Assembly (NCBI GenBank): GCA_947630715.1
Contig: CANRIP010000006.1
Location: forward strand, 33,694-97,693
Direction: 5' to 3'
Source of the DNA: an uncultured Acetatifactor sp.
GTDB taxonomy: Bacteria > Bacillota > Clostridia > Lachnospirales > Lachnospiraceae
Length of the DNA: 64,000 nt
The notes under the pieces were generated by a model. The model ran no database searches and had not been told where the DNA came from. It saw only the letters and a program-made list of their open reading frames with translations. Positions 48,583-58,524 of the stretch are shown piece by piece (within the stretch, counting starts at the first letter, position 1; each line of letters begins with the position of its first letter). Made by a program: the position numbers and the translations under genes.

Positions 48583-50113
48583 GGAATTCCGCAGGACTCT
48601 GTCCCATGTATTTTTTGAACTTGATATGAAAATAGTCCACGTTTCGATAGCCTACCTTCTCGGCGATGCTGTACACCTTCATGTCTTCCTTCAGCAAAAG
48701 CTCCTTGGATTTTTCGATGCGGACATGATCCACGTAGGAGTTGAAGTTTTCCCCCATGCGCTTTGAAAAAATCTTGCCCAGATAAGAACTGTTGTACCCA
48801 AAGAGGGGCGCGATGCTTTCCAGGGTGATGTTGCCGGCGTAGTTGTGGTTGATATAATGGAGAATGTCGTCCAGCACGCTGTCTCTGGAAAAATTGCCGA
48901 TGGCGCCCATGACCATCTCGGCCTGCTCCGTAAAATACCGCAGGATCTGGTACAGATAGCGGCTGTCCTCCAGGGTGCGGATGAGAGTCCCGTTGCCCGC
49001 GAAGGGGATAGCCTCCTGGCCGTAGAGATAGTTGATCCGCTCCTTCACCCGCAGCAGCAGATCCGTGAGAAAGAGCCGGATGGAAGGGATGGGGTCGGAG
49101 GCGTCGTTCAGCCTGAGGCGCAGTTCCTCCAGAGTTTCGGAAAAGAGGTTGCGGTTGAAGGACTGGATGTAGTTGACCAGCCGATCCGCGTATTCTTCCA
49201 GAACCGTGTCATTGAGAAAAGGTTTCTGCTCCCTTACGGGGGGGTGAATTTCGTTTCCTAACGTGTGCTGGCCTTCCTCGCAGAAGAAACGGCGGGAGAG
49301 AAACAGCTCCGCATCCCTGTACGAGAGGGGGATGTCCTCCAGGGAGTTTACGCACCGCCCGTAGGTGAGGAACAGGGAATCCAGGGGAGAATCCTTCTGG
49401 GGCCGTCTGTCGCCGCGGTAGCGTTCCAAAAGATCGTTAAACTTCTGGATGGCAAACTCTCCCTTCAGCAGAACGACCTCCCGATCTTGCTGCGTCACGC
49501 TGTCATAGGAGTGATTGTCCTGGTTGGCCACCCGGAGCAGATCGGAGAAACGGCAGGCGATGCCGGTATCCCCGCTGCCGTAGCGCTCGTAGATGACCAC
49601 CTGATACACCGGGGCTTTCAGCCGGTATTCCTCCGGATCCAGCCGGGTGAGATCGGCGTTTCCTGTGAGCAGATCCTGAAGGATCCGGTCATGAGCCATC
49701 CGGTGGTAGTGTTCCGCCGCGTCCGTGGCGGCCTTTGTCTGATCCAGCCGAAGGCGGATCCGGTTCAGGGTTTCCTGGAGTATGTCCTCGTCGATTGGCT
49801 TGGTCAGATAGTCCCGGACTTCATAACGGATGGCCTCTCTGGCGTAGTCGAACTCGGCGTAGCCGCTGATCAGGATAAACTGTCCCTCAAAGCCCTCCCG
49901 GCGCACCTGTCGGATGACATCCAGTCCCATCAGGCCGGGCATACGGATATCCATGAGCACCACATCGGGCCTCAGAGAGAGAATTTTCTGCCGTGCCTGC
50001 TCTCCGGTGGCGGCCTCCCCTATCATGGAAAAACCCAGCGCTTCCCAGTCCAGGAGACACTTGATGCCATCGCGGATTGTCTTTTCGTCATCTGCGATCA
50101 GTATGCTGTACAT
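48560..50113 (-). CDS. Response regulator with AraC-type HTH output (YesN-like)
   Basis: MYSILIADDEKTIRDGIKCLLDWEALGF...VLMDIRMPG; C-terminal AraC HTH KVGYRNVDYFHIKFKKYMGQSPAEFR. Confidence 0.95.
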   Translation of the reverse strand: MYSILIADDEKTIRDGIKCLLDWEALGFSMIGEAATGEQARQKILSLRPDVVLMDIRMPGLMGLDVIRQVRREGFEGQFILISGYAEFDYAREAIRYEVRDYLTKPIDEDILQETLNRIRLRLDQTKAATDAAEHYHRMAHDRILQDLLTGNADLTRLDPEEYRLKAPVYQVVIYERYGSGDTGIACRFSDLLRVANQDNHSYDSVTQQDREVVLLKGEFAIQKFNDLLERYRGDRRPQKDSPLDSLFLTYGRCVNSLEDIPLSYRDAELFLSRRFFCEEGQHTLGNEIHPPVREQKPFLNDTVLEEYADRLVNYIQSFNRNLFSETLEELRLRLNDASDPIPSIRLFLTDLLLRVKERINYLYGQEAIPFAGNGTLIRTLEDSRYLYQILRYFTEQAEMVMGAIGNFSRDSVLDDILHYINHNYAGNITLESIAPLFGYNSSYLGKIFSKRMGENFNSYVDHVRIEKSKELLLKEDMKVYSIAEKVGYRNVDYFHIKFKKYMGQSPAEFRKKNRAT

Positions 50114-50187
50114 GCCGACTCCTTTCTTTTGACTGGTTTTATTATAAGGTTCTGCGGCGGGTTTGTCAAATTTCTCAAATCCGGCTA

Positions 50188-51969
50188 TTAAGGCGCCAAA
50201 AACTCGAAATCCACTTCCAGGGTTTTCACATTGCCCAGAGTCTCCGCATCCAGCAGGTTGGGAGTGGCGCCTGTCAGTCCGCCTCCGCCGAAGACGCGGG
50301 CGTCTGAGGGCACGGCGCTCACCCAGGCGTTGTACAGGTTCACACGGGTGCAGATCCCGTCGTCCGAGGAAGTGTAGGGGCGGCCCCGCAGTTGATAAGG
50401 CTCTCCGTTGACCCGCACCTCTTTTAAGTTGATGATGCAGCCGGGATAGAGGATTTCCGCGTTGGTGACAGCCAGGGCGGAGAAGGTGACGCTGTTTGCG
50501 TATCCGCCGGGAACGCCTGTAAAGTCAAGGCTGGCCGTGTATTCGCCGGGGCCTGTGATCTCCACATCGCCGCAGACCAGGCCTGCGGTCTTGTCATCGG
50601 GGTCATACACGTCGCCCACGCTGTACTGCACATTCCAGTCGCTGCTGGTGTACATGATCCAGGCCATGGCGGTGTTTTCATCCACGCCGGCTCCCTCGGG
50701 GGCGGCGGCCAGAGCCTGATCCAGATAGTTCTGGGCATCCGTCCGAATCTCATCCGCGCTCTTTGCGGACTGGGCGGAGAGGCTGTGCTCCTGATAGATG
50801 GAGGCCACTTCTTCGTCCACGATCTTACAGGTATGGCGGTCGTACATGTTGCTGCAGTCCCAGAGCATGGGCACATAGCCGTACAGATCGCAGTTGCTTA
50901 AGAAGTTCCGGTAATAATCGGCGGTGTTTTCCTTCATGGCCGTATTTTCCATGAGGACGCCGTATTCCCCGATGACCACGGCATAGCCCTGATCGGTAAA
51001 CCGGGTCATCTTAGCCAGCATATTGTTCTGGTCATTGTAATCGTCTTTATCGCCCCAACTGGCCACGGCGGTGTTGATGCAGTAACCGGAAGGGTCATAG
51101 TAGTGCACGGAGATCAGCAGCTTGTCTTTGGCCGCATCCTCGGGCATCTGAAAGCGGCTGTCGCAGGTGTTGGTGATGTCGGTCCCGAATCCGGCAATCA
51201 GCAGAAAACGGTCTTTATTGTTGCCGCCGGTGGCGCGGACGGTGTCCACAAAAGCCTGGTTGATCTGATTGGCCACGGTGTAGCACTCCCCGTCGGAGAG
51301 AGTGCCGGAATCTGGGGCGATGTCCGTATCGTTCAGCCGAAAGCCCAGCTCCTCGTTGGCGGATTCAAAAATCAGATGGTCGGAATACTCCTGATAGCGC
51401 TCCGCGATCTGGGTCCACATGGAGGTGTAGAGCTCCATGGCACGGGAGCGGGTCGCTTCGTCCGCAGAGCCGAACATGCCCCACCAGCCGCCGTCCCAGT
51501 GATCGTTGACGATGACGTACATATCCTCGTTTAAAGCATAGTTGATGATTTCTTCCACCCGGTTTAAGTAGTCCTCCCCGATGGTGTAGTCTCCGGATTC
51601 AAAGTTCATGGCGTTGGTCCAGGCCACGGGAATCCGCAGGGATGTAAATCCGGCTTCCTTCATGCCGGTGATCATCTCCTGGGTGGTCTCAGGCATGCCC
51701 CAGCAGGTCTCATAGGAGGAAACCTCTGCGCCCGTACCGAAGGAGGCGCGTCCGTAGGCTTCCATGGTGTTGCCCAGGTTGATGCCGTTGCCCATCTGCT
51801 CCGCCAGCTCCAGGGCGGTGAGATCCGTGCGCATCACGCCGTCGTCGGAAGTTTCAATGCCGTTTTCGGACTTGTGGGGGCCGGAGGGAGCGCCGCCGCA
51901 GGCGGACAGAGCCAGTCCCGTCAGTGAGGCTGCCACAGCACAGGCGGCAAATTCTTTTTTGATCTTCAT
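50188..51969 (-). CDS. Glycoside hydrolase family 5 (cellulase-like) lipoprotein with C-terminal beta-sandwich-like module
   Basis: Lipobox GLALSACGG; LAEQMGNGINLGNTMEAYG; GFTSLRIPVAW; ESANEELGFR; VIGEYGV; Met start at 51969. Confidence 0.9.
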   Translation of the reverse strand: MKIKKEFAACAVAASLTGLALSACGGAPSGPHKSENGIETSDDGVMRTDLTALELAEQMGNGINLGNTMEAYGRASFGTGAEVSSYETCWGMPETTQEMITGMKEAGFTSLRIPVAWTNAMNFESGDYTIGEDYLNRVEEIINYALNEDMYVIVNDHWDGGWWGMFGSADEATRSRAMELYTSMWTQIAERYQEYSDHLIFESANEELGFRLNDTDIAPDSGTLSDGECYTVANQINQAFVDTVRATGGNNKDRFLLIAGFGTDITNTCDSRFQMPEDAAKDKLLISVHYYDPSGYCINTAVASWGDKDDYNDQNNMLAKMTRFTDQGYAVVIGEYGVLMENTAMKENTADYYRNFLSNCDLYGYVPMLWDCSNMYDRHTCKIVDEEVASIYQEHSLSAQSAKSADEIRTDAQNYLDQALAAAPEGAGVDENTAMAWIMYTSSDWNVQYSVGDVYDPDDKTAGLVCGDVEITGPGEYTASLDFTGVPGGYANSVTFSALAVTNAEILYPGCIINLKEVRVNGEPYQLRGRPYTSSDDGICTRVNLYNAWVSAVPSDARVFGGGGLTGATPNLLDAETLGNVKTLEVDFEFLAP

Positions 51970-52169
51970 TTTGCTGATCTCCTTTTTGGTTTTATGTGAT
52001 TTCGGATGCAAAGCCTGTCTTTACCTCTTTATTATAAGGGAGAAAGGAGGATTGGGGGAATAGTGATTTTTAGAGAGAAATATTGTGATAATTGGAGGTG
52101 CCGCCAGGAAACCGCAAAGACTTGGGGTTCCGTACTTTGCAATGGGAGGAAGAAACAACGGTTTCCGGG

Positions 52170-52211
52170 GCGGAAACGCAAGAAAGGTTGGCGGAAACGC
52201 AAGAAAGGTTG
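52170..52211 (+). repeat. Two tandem copies of a 21-bp unit (GCGGAAACGCAAGAAAGGTTG)
   Basis: 52170-52190 and 52191-52211 identical by eye; upstream of the SPFH/zinc-ribbon gene. Confidence 0.9.
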
Positions 52212-52298
52212 GCCGCGATTGACAAAAGGCCTCCTGTAAGGTAAAATAATTTGGTGAACCTGGTTGGAGGAACTGCCGCAAGAAAGGGAGGAAACGAT

Positions 52299-53651
52299 AT
52301 GGGACTGATCAAGGCAGCCAAAAACGCTGTCAGCAGCATGATGGCTGACGGCTACAAGGAGTATTTCTACTGTACCTCGCTGAGCAACAATGTGTTGATG
52401 GTGAAGGGGCAGAAACAGTCGGCGAAGGGGTATGACAGCAACAAGGGACTGGACAATATCATCAGCAACGGCTCTGTTGTCTCCATCAACGAGGGACAGT
52501 GCATGCTGATCGTGGATCAGGGAAAAATTGTGGATTTCTGCGCGGAGGCAGGGGAATTCGTGTATGATTCCTCCTCCGAGCCGTCTCTGTTTTACGGCGG
52601 TCTTTCCAAGGAATTTTTAAAGCAGACGGTGGATCAGTTTGTGCGCCGTACGGGCTTTGCGGGAGTTCCAAAGGATCAAAGGGTCTATTACATCAACACC
52701 AAGGAAATCCAGAATAACCTTTATGGAACGCCGAATCCCATCGCGTTTCATTTTGTGGCGAAGAACACCGGCTTTGAGCTGGAAACCAGCATCAAGTGCA
52801 ACGGGAAATACAGTTTCCGAATTGTGAACCCTCTCCAGTTCTACATCAACGTGGCCGGCAATGTGGCGGACAGCTATGAGAGAAACGAAGAACTGATGGG
52901 CACCATGAAGGCGGAGCTTTTGACCGTTCTTCCCACCGCGCTGGCGAAGATCGGCGCAGAGGGAATCCTGCCCTCCGCGCTGCCCGCGCATTTGACGGAG
53001 ATCGCGGATTATCTGAAGGAGGAGCTGTCTCCGGAATGGACGGAGAAGCGGGGCATTGAAGTGGTTTCCATGACCATGTCCGCGCCCATTGTGCCGCAAG
53101 AGGATCTGGATCGGATCAACAAGTGGTACGATACGGCTGTTCTGACCAATTCCCAGATGGCGGCGGCAAGACAGACGGAAGCGTATACCCAGGCTTTGGA
53201 AAATATGGGAAACGGCGGGGAGGACGGACAGGCCTCATCCGTGAACGGCGCCATGGGTATGATGGGAATGGCCATGATGCAGAATATGATGAACAACGGG
53301 ATGGGGAGCATGTTCGGAACGCCCGGCCAGGCGCAGCAGCCTCAGATGAAACCGGCAGGCACCGTGGCGGAAGGCGCGGTTTTGGGCTGGACCTGCGGAT
53401 GCGGCAAGACGGACAACAGAGGGAAATTCTGCTCCGAGTGCGGCCTGCCTAAGCCAGCGCTGGAGGGATGGACCTGTTCCTGCGGGCATGTGAATCAGGG
53501 AAAATTCTGCCAGGAATGCGGACGGAAGAAACCGGAAGGGGCGCCTTTGTACAAATGTGACAAATGCGGATGGGAGCCTGAGGATCCCACCAAGCCTCCC
53601 AAATTCTGCCCGGAGTGCGGCGATATTTTTGACGATAACGACAAGATTTAA
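52299..53651 (+). CDS. SPFH/Band7-like protein with C-terminal zinc-ribbon repeats (YdjI-like)
   Basis: MGLIKAAKNAVSSMMADGYKEYFYC...; repeated CxC..CSECG / CSCGHVNQGKFCQECG / CDKCGW..CPECG ribbons. Confidence 0.88.
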   Translation: MGLIKAAKNAVSSMMADGYKEYFYCTSLSNNVLMVKGQKQSAKGYDSNKGLDNIISNGSVVSINEGQCMLIVDQGKIVDFCAEAGEFVYDSSSEPSLFYGGLSKEFLKQTVDQFVRRTGFAGVPKDQRVYYINTKEIQNNLYGTPNPIAFHFVAKNTGFELETSIKCNGKYSFRIVNPLQFYINVAGNVADSYERNEELMGTMKAELLTVLPTALAKIGAEGILPSALPAHLTEIADYLKEELSPEWTEKRGIEVVSMTMSAPIVPQEDLDRINKWYDTAVLTNSQMAAARQTEAYTQALENMGNGGEDGQASSVNGAMGMMGMAMMQNMMNNGMGSMFGTPGQAQQPQMKPAGTVAEGAVLGWTCGCGKTDNRGKFCSECGLPKPALEGWTCSCGHVNQGKFCQECGRKKPEGAPLYKCDKCGWEPEDPTKPPKFCPECGDIFDDNDKI

Positions 53652-53663
53652 GACGGTGGCGAT

Positions 53664-54434
53664 ATGACGGCTGGAATCATTGGTCTGATTGTCCTGCTGA
53701 TACTGATCCTGGCGGTGATGGGGATCGTGTACTGCGCTTACAGGACCATCAGAAGGAAAGTAAGGGCATTCTCCCTGAAGGCTTTTCGGACGCCGGATCT
53801 GGCAAGCGTGATCCATACCCTGCAAGCGCCGGATCAGGAAAGCGACAACACCCCCAAATCGGTATCCGCGGCGACCAGTATTTTCCTGCCGCAGATCATG
53901 AAGGATTTCCCGGATTTTCATTTCGATGAGATGAAACGGCGGGCGGAAAACGTACTCCTTTCTTACCTGAGGGCCATCGATGAGCTGGATGCGTCCAGGC
54001 TCACGGAAGGCACCGAAGAATTCAGGGAAAAACTGAACATGAAAATTGAAATGTTAAAGGAGTCGGGAAAGAGAGAAAGCTACCGGGACATTCTGATCCA
54101 CAAGACGGAGATAACCGTTTACCGAAAAAACAAGGGCAGATGCAGCGTGATGTTTCAATCCGCGGTCCAGTACCATTATCAGGAGCTGGACAACGGCCGG
54201 ATCATCGACGGGGGAAACGGCGTTCTCCGCCAGAGCAGATACAACATAGAACTTCTCTACATACAGGACAGAGAACTGATTGAAAAATCCGGCGGTACCG
54301 GCATGGCCATGGTCTGCCCCAACTGCGGGGCGCCTCTGCCGGAGCGCGGGGCCGCGAAATGCGCTTACTGTGATTCCCTGCTGATGGAATTTAACATCCG
54401 CACCTGGAATTTCAGCAGCGTAGATCAGGCATGA
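53664..54434 (+). CDS. Membrane protein with Tim44-like region and C-terminal zinc ribbon
   Basis: TM near N-terminus; VCPNCGAPLPERGAAKCAYCDS; follows SPFH/zinc-ribbon gene. Confidence 0.65.
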   Translation: MTAGIIGLIVLLILILAVMGIVYCAYRTIRRKVRAFSLKAFRTPDLASVIHTLQAPDQESDNTPKSVSAATSIFLPQIMKDFPDFHFDEMKRRAENVLLSYLRAIDELDASRLTEGTEEFREKLNMKIEMLKESGKRESYRDILIHKTEITVYRKNKGRCSVMFQSAVQYHYQELDNGRIIDGGNGVLRQSRYNIELLYIQDRELIEKSGGTGMAMVCPNCGAPLPERGAAKCAYCDSLLMEFNIRTWNFSSVDQA

Positions 54435-54452
54435 CGAGGGTATGAAGGGGAA

Positions 54453-56720
54453 ATGAGCATTTATGACACATTAAATCGGGAGCAGAAGCAGGCGGTGACT
54501 ACGGTGGACGGCCCGCTTTTGCTGCTGGCGGGCGCCGGAAGCGGAAAGACGAGGGCCCTGACACACAGGATCGCATATCTGATCGACGAGATGGGGGTGA
54601 ATCCCTGGAATATCCTGGCCATCACCTTTACCAACAAGGCTGCGGAGGAAATGCGCACGAGAGTGGATCAACTGGTGGGCTTTGGAGCGGATCAGATCTG
54701 GGTTTCCACCTTTCACTCCGCCTGTATGCGGATTCTGCGGAGGCATATTGACAGGCTGGGCTATGACAACAGCTTTTCCATCTATGATACTGACGATCAG
54801 AAAACCTTGATCAAGGGAATCTGCCGCCAGTTGAACATAGATACAAAGGTATATCGGGAGAGGGCGCTGATGAGCGCGATTTCTTCCGCCAAGGACAGGC
54901 TGGTCAGCGTACGGGAGTATGAGCTGGACGCGGCGTCCGATTACGGGAAAACCGTTTACGCCAAGGTTTACCGGGCCTATCAGGAGGCTCTTGAGAAAAA
55001 TAACGCCCTGGATTTTGATGACATTATCTGTAAGACGGTGGAGCTTTTCCGAAACTGTCCCGAGGTGCTGGAATCCTATCAGGAGCGGTTTCGCTATCTC
55101 ATGGTGGATGAGTATCAGGATACCAACTTCGCCCAGTTTGAGCTGGTGAGGCTTTTGGCGGACAAATACCGGAATCTCTGCGTGGTGGGGGACGACGATC
55201 AGTCCATCTACCGGTTCCGGGGAGCCGACATCCACAATATCCTGGATTTTGAACAGCATTTTCCGGAGGCAAAGGTGATCAAGCTGGAGCAGAATTACCG
55301 GTCCACCCAGAGGATTCTGGACGCGGCCAACGGGGTAATCCAAAATAACGCGGGCCGGAAGGAAAAAGCGCTGTGGACGGACCGGGGGGCGGGAGACAAA
55401 ATCCGTCTGCGCCAGTTTGACAACGCATACGAGGAGGCGGAGTTTATCGCGGAGGATGTGGCGGAAAAGGCGGCCAACGGACTGCGGTATCAGGACTGCG
55501 CCGTGCTGTACCGCACCAACGCCCAGGCCCGTCTTCTGGAGGAGCGCATGATTTTCAAGGGGATTCCCTACAATGTGGTGGGGGGAACCAATTTTTACGC
55601 CCGAATGGAAATCAAGGATATTCTGGCCTATCTGAAAACGGTTGACAACGGCAGGGATGAGGTGGCGCTGCGCCGGATTATCAATGTGCCGAAAAGAGGG
55701 ATCGGAACCGCCACGATGGAAAAGCTGGACGATTACGCCCAGTTAAGGGACATCACTCTCTATGAGGCCATGAAACAGGCGGACGATATCATGGGCCTTG
55801 GAAAAGCCGCGGCCCGGATCAGACCCTTTGTCCATTTGATCGAAACCATCAGGAAACTGAAGGGGGAGCTCTCCGTTGCAGAGCTGATCCGTGCGGCCAT
55901 AGACAAGGTGGGGTATGAGGAATACCTGAAGGAGTATGACGACGAAACCTGGGAAGACAGAATGGAAAACGTGGAGGAACTGGTGACGAAAGCCGTCAAT
56001 TATCAGGAAACCCACGAACAGCCCAGCCTGTCGGAATTCCTGGAGGAAGTGGCGCTGGTGGCGGAGATCGATGAGGTGGACGGAAATGACGACCGGGTTT
56101 TGCTGATGACGCTGCATTCCGCCAAGGGACTGGAATTCCCCAGCGTTTATCTGGCGGGAATGGAGGACGGACTGTTCCCCAGTTACCTGTCCCTGTCCTC
56201 TGACGATCCGGAAACCATGGAGGAGGAACGGAGGCTGGCCTATGTGGGGATTACAAGGGCCATGAACGATCTGACTCTTACCTGTGCCAGAATGAGAATG
56301 ATTCACGGGGAGACGCAGTACAATCCGCTCAGCCGTTTTGTCAGGGAAATTCCGGCCGCCCTGCTGGACGAAAGACGGACGGACCCCAGGCCGGCCAGGG
56401 AGCCTTTGCGGAAGGAAACCTTCGACCCCAGGCCGAAGGCGGTTTTCCGGCCCAATGTGACCGCGGATTCGGAAAAGCCCTTTATTGCCAGGGGCATCCA
56501 GAGCCTGAATCAGCTTGCGGGAATCTCCAAGGGAGCGCCTGCGCAGACGTTTTCCGCCCCGGATTACCAGGAGGGGGACAGGGTGCGGCATATGAAGTAC
56601 GGCGAGGGAACCGTTTTAAAGCTGGAAAAAGAACCCAGGGATTATAAGGTGACGGTACTTTTCGACCAGGCGGGGCAGAAGATTATGTACGCAGCTTTTG
56701 CAAAATTGAAAAGAGTGTAG
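54453..56720 (+). CDS. pcrA: ATP-dependent DNA helicase PcrA/UvrD
   Basis: LLLLAGAGSGKTRALTHRIAYLI; VDEYQDTN; GDDDQSIYRFRGA; LMTLHSAKGLEFPSVYLAGMEDGLFPS. Confidence 0.97.
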   Translation: MSIYDTLNREQKQAVTTVDGPLLLLAGAGSGKTRALTHRIAYLIDEMGVNPWNILAITFTNKAAEEMRTRVDQLVGFGADQIWVSTFHSACMRILRRHIDRLGYDNSFSIYDTDDQKTLIKGICRQLNIDTKVYRERALMSAISSAKDRLVSVREYELDAASDYGKTVYAKVYRAYQEALEKNNALDFDDIICKTVELFRNCPEVLESYQERFRYLMVDEYQDTNFAQFELVRLLADKYRNLCVVGDDDQSIYRFRGADIHNILDFEQHFPEAKVIKLEQNYRSTQRILDAANGVIQNNAGRKEKALWTDRGAGDKIRLRQFDNAYEEAEFIAEDVAEKAANGLRYQDCAVLYRTNAQARLLEERMIFKGIPYNVVGGTNFYARMEIKDILAYLKTVDNGRDEVALRRIINVPKRGIGTATMEKLDDYAQLRDITLYEAMKQADDIMGLGKAAARIRPFVHLIETIRKLKGELSVAELIRAAIDKVGYEEYLKEYDDETWEDRMENVEELVTKAVNYQETHEQPSLSEFLEEVALVAEIDEVDGNDDRVLLMTLHSAKGLEFPSVYLAGMEDGLFPSYLSLSSDDPETMEEERRLAYVGITRAMNDLTLTCARMRMIHGETQYNPLSRFVREIPAALLDERRTDPRPAREPLRKETFDPRPKAVFRPNVTADSEKPFIARGIQSLNQLAGISKGAPAQTFSAPDYQEGDRVRHMKYGEGTVLKLEKEPRDYKVTVLFDQAGQKIMYAAFAKLKRV

Positions 56721-56792
56721 TAATTTTGAAATAAATGTGGTATTCTATGATAGAAGGATGACAGCGGAGCCTGTCGGAGACGGAGGTAACCT

Positions 56793-57059
56793 ATGAATAA
56801 GATTGAAAACCTGATCGATCTTGTGAAGGCAAACGAGCTCTTTAACAAGAAGGAAGAAGAAACCAAGAAAAAGCGTAACATTGCGCTTTGGGTGCTGGCT
56901 GTGATCGGCGTCATCGCAGCGGTGGCCGGCATTGCCTTCGCCGTGTACCGTTATCTGCATCCCAGCTATCTGGAAGATTTTGAGGATGAATTTGAAGATG
57001 AGTTTGAGGATGAGGATACGGAGGACGATGATTTCTTCGTAGACGAGGGAGAAAACTAA
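56793..57059 (+). CDS. Small single-TM protein with acidic C-terminus
   Basis: 88 aa; central TM and EDFEDEFEDEFEDEDTEDDD tail; RBS GGAGG. Confidence 0.7.
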   Translation: MNKIENLIDLVKANELFNKKEEETKKKRNIALWVLAVIGVIAAVAGIAFAVYRYLHPSYLEDFEDEFEDEFEDEDTEDDDFFVDEGEN

Positions 57060-57063
57060 GTAA

Positions 57064-58524
57064 ATGAAAAAAGGTCAGGTATTTGAAACAAAGGTCACCA
57101 GGGTGGACTTCCCCAACAAGGGGATCGCCTTGACGGAAGAAGGCCCCGTGACCGTAAAAAACAGCCTGCCCGGACAGTTCATAAAGCTTAGTGTCAATAA
57201 GGTGAGAAATGGGAAGGCGGAGGGCCGTCTGTTGGAGGTGATGGAACAATCACCTTTGGAAACAGCCAAACCGTGTTCCCACTTTGGTGTGTGCGGAGGC
57301 TGTAATTATTTGTCGCTGCCTTATGAGACGCAGTTGCAAATCAAGGAGGAACAGGTGAAAAGGCTCCTGGAGGATGCGCTGAAAAACCAGGCGGTTCCTT
57401 TTCGCTGGGAGGGGATCAAGGGCAGCCCCATATCCTGCGGATACCGCAACAAAATGGAATTCACCTTTGGCGACGAAAGGAAGGATGGGCCGCTTGCTCT
57501 GGGTATGCACAAAAGAGACAGTTTTTACGATGTGGTAACTGTTTGCGACTGCCGGATCGTGGATGAGGATTACAGGCAAATCCTTGAGGCGGTCCGGTCT
57601 TATTTTGCGGAAAAAAAGGTAAGCTTTTTTCACAGGACATCACACCTTGGTTATCTGCGACATCTTCTGGTCAGAAAGGCGTACCGCACGGGAGAGATTC
57701 TGGCTGCGCTGGTCACTACGTCCCAGCCCATGGCAGGGGAAGGCCAGGGGGAGGGAGAGCAGGGCCGTGAAGGGGAGGAAACGATTCTGCGGGGATTTCT
57801 GGACCGGCTTCTTTCTCTGGAGAAAGAGGGGAAACTCTCCGGCCGTTTTGCGGGTATTTTGCACATTGTGAATGATTCCCCGGCGGATACCATAAAAAGC
57901 GACCGCACGGAGGTACTGTACGGACAGGATTATTTTTATGAGGAAATTCTGGGGCTGAGATTCCGGATTTCCACCTTTTCCTTTTTCCAGACCAATTCCT
58001 CCGGAGCGGAGACGCTGTATCAAACGGCCAGGGAATATGTGGGGGATTTAAGGGACGCATCGGGCAAGCGGGATAAGGTGGTGTACGATCTGTACAGCGG
58101 GACGGGGACGATTGCGCAGCTTTTGTCCCCCGTGGCTCAAAAGGTGATCGGCGTGGAGATTGTGGAGGAGGCTGTGGAGGCTGCCCGCAGGAACGCGGCG
58201 GAAAACGGGATCGAAAACTGCGAATTCTTGGCGGGGGACGTGCTGAAAATCTTGGATGAAATTCCGGAAAAGCCGGATCTGATCGTGCTGGATCCGCCGC
58301 GGGACGGCATCCATCCCAAGGCCCTGCCGAAAATAGCCGCCCACGCCGGCGCGGAGAAGATTTTGTACATATCCTGTAAGCCCACCAGCCTGGCCCGGGA
58401 TCTCAAGCTGTTGCAGGAGTACGGCTATTGCGCGGTGAGAGGCTGCTGCGTCGATATGTTTCCCAACACGGGGAATGTGGAGACGGTGTGTTTGCTGGCC
58501 AAAACGGATGTCGGACAAGCATGA
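57064..58524 (+). CDS. rlmD: 23S rRNA (uracil-5-)-methyltransferase, RumA/RlmD family
   Basis: TRAM-like N-terminus, CSHFGVCGGCNYLSLPYE, VVYDLYSGTGTIAQLL, LDPPRDGIHPKAL, YISCKPTSLARDL. Confidence 0.95.
   Translation: MKKGQVFETKVTRVDFPNKGIALTEEGPVTVKNSLPGQFIKLSVNKVRNGKAEGRLLEVMEQSPLETAKPCSHFGVCGGCNYLSLPYETQLQIKEEQVKRLLEDALKNQAVPFRWEGIKGSPISCGYRNKMEFTFGDERKDGPLALGMHKRDSFYDVVTVCDCRIVDEDYRQILEAVRSYFAEKKVSFFHRTSHLGYLRHLLVRKAYRTGEILAALVTTSQPMAGEGQGEGEQGREGEETILRGFLDRLLSLEKEGKLSGRFAGILHIVNDSPADTIKSDRTEVLYGQDYFYEEILGLRFRISTFSFFQTNSSGAETLYQTAREYVGDLRDASGKRDKVVYDLYSGTGTIAQLLSPVAQKVIGVEIVEEAVEAARRNAAENGIENCEFLAGDVLKILDEIPEKPDLIVLDPPRDGIHPKALPKIAAHAGAEKILYISCKPTSLARDLKLLQEYGYCAVRGCCVDMFPNTGNVETVCLLAKTDVGQA

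Noticed and set aside
54471-55343. 290-aa minus-strand ORF
   Set aside because: Antisense to pcrA helicase; no independent coding signal.
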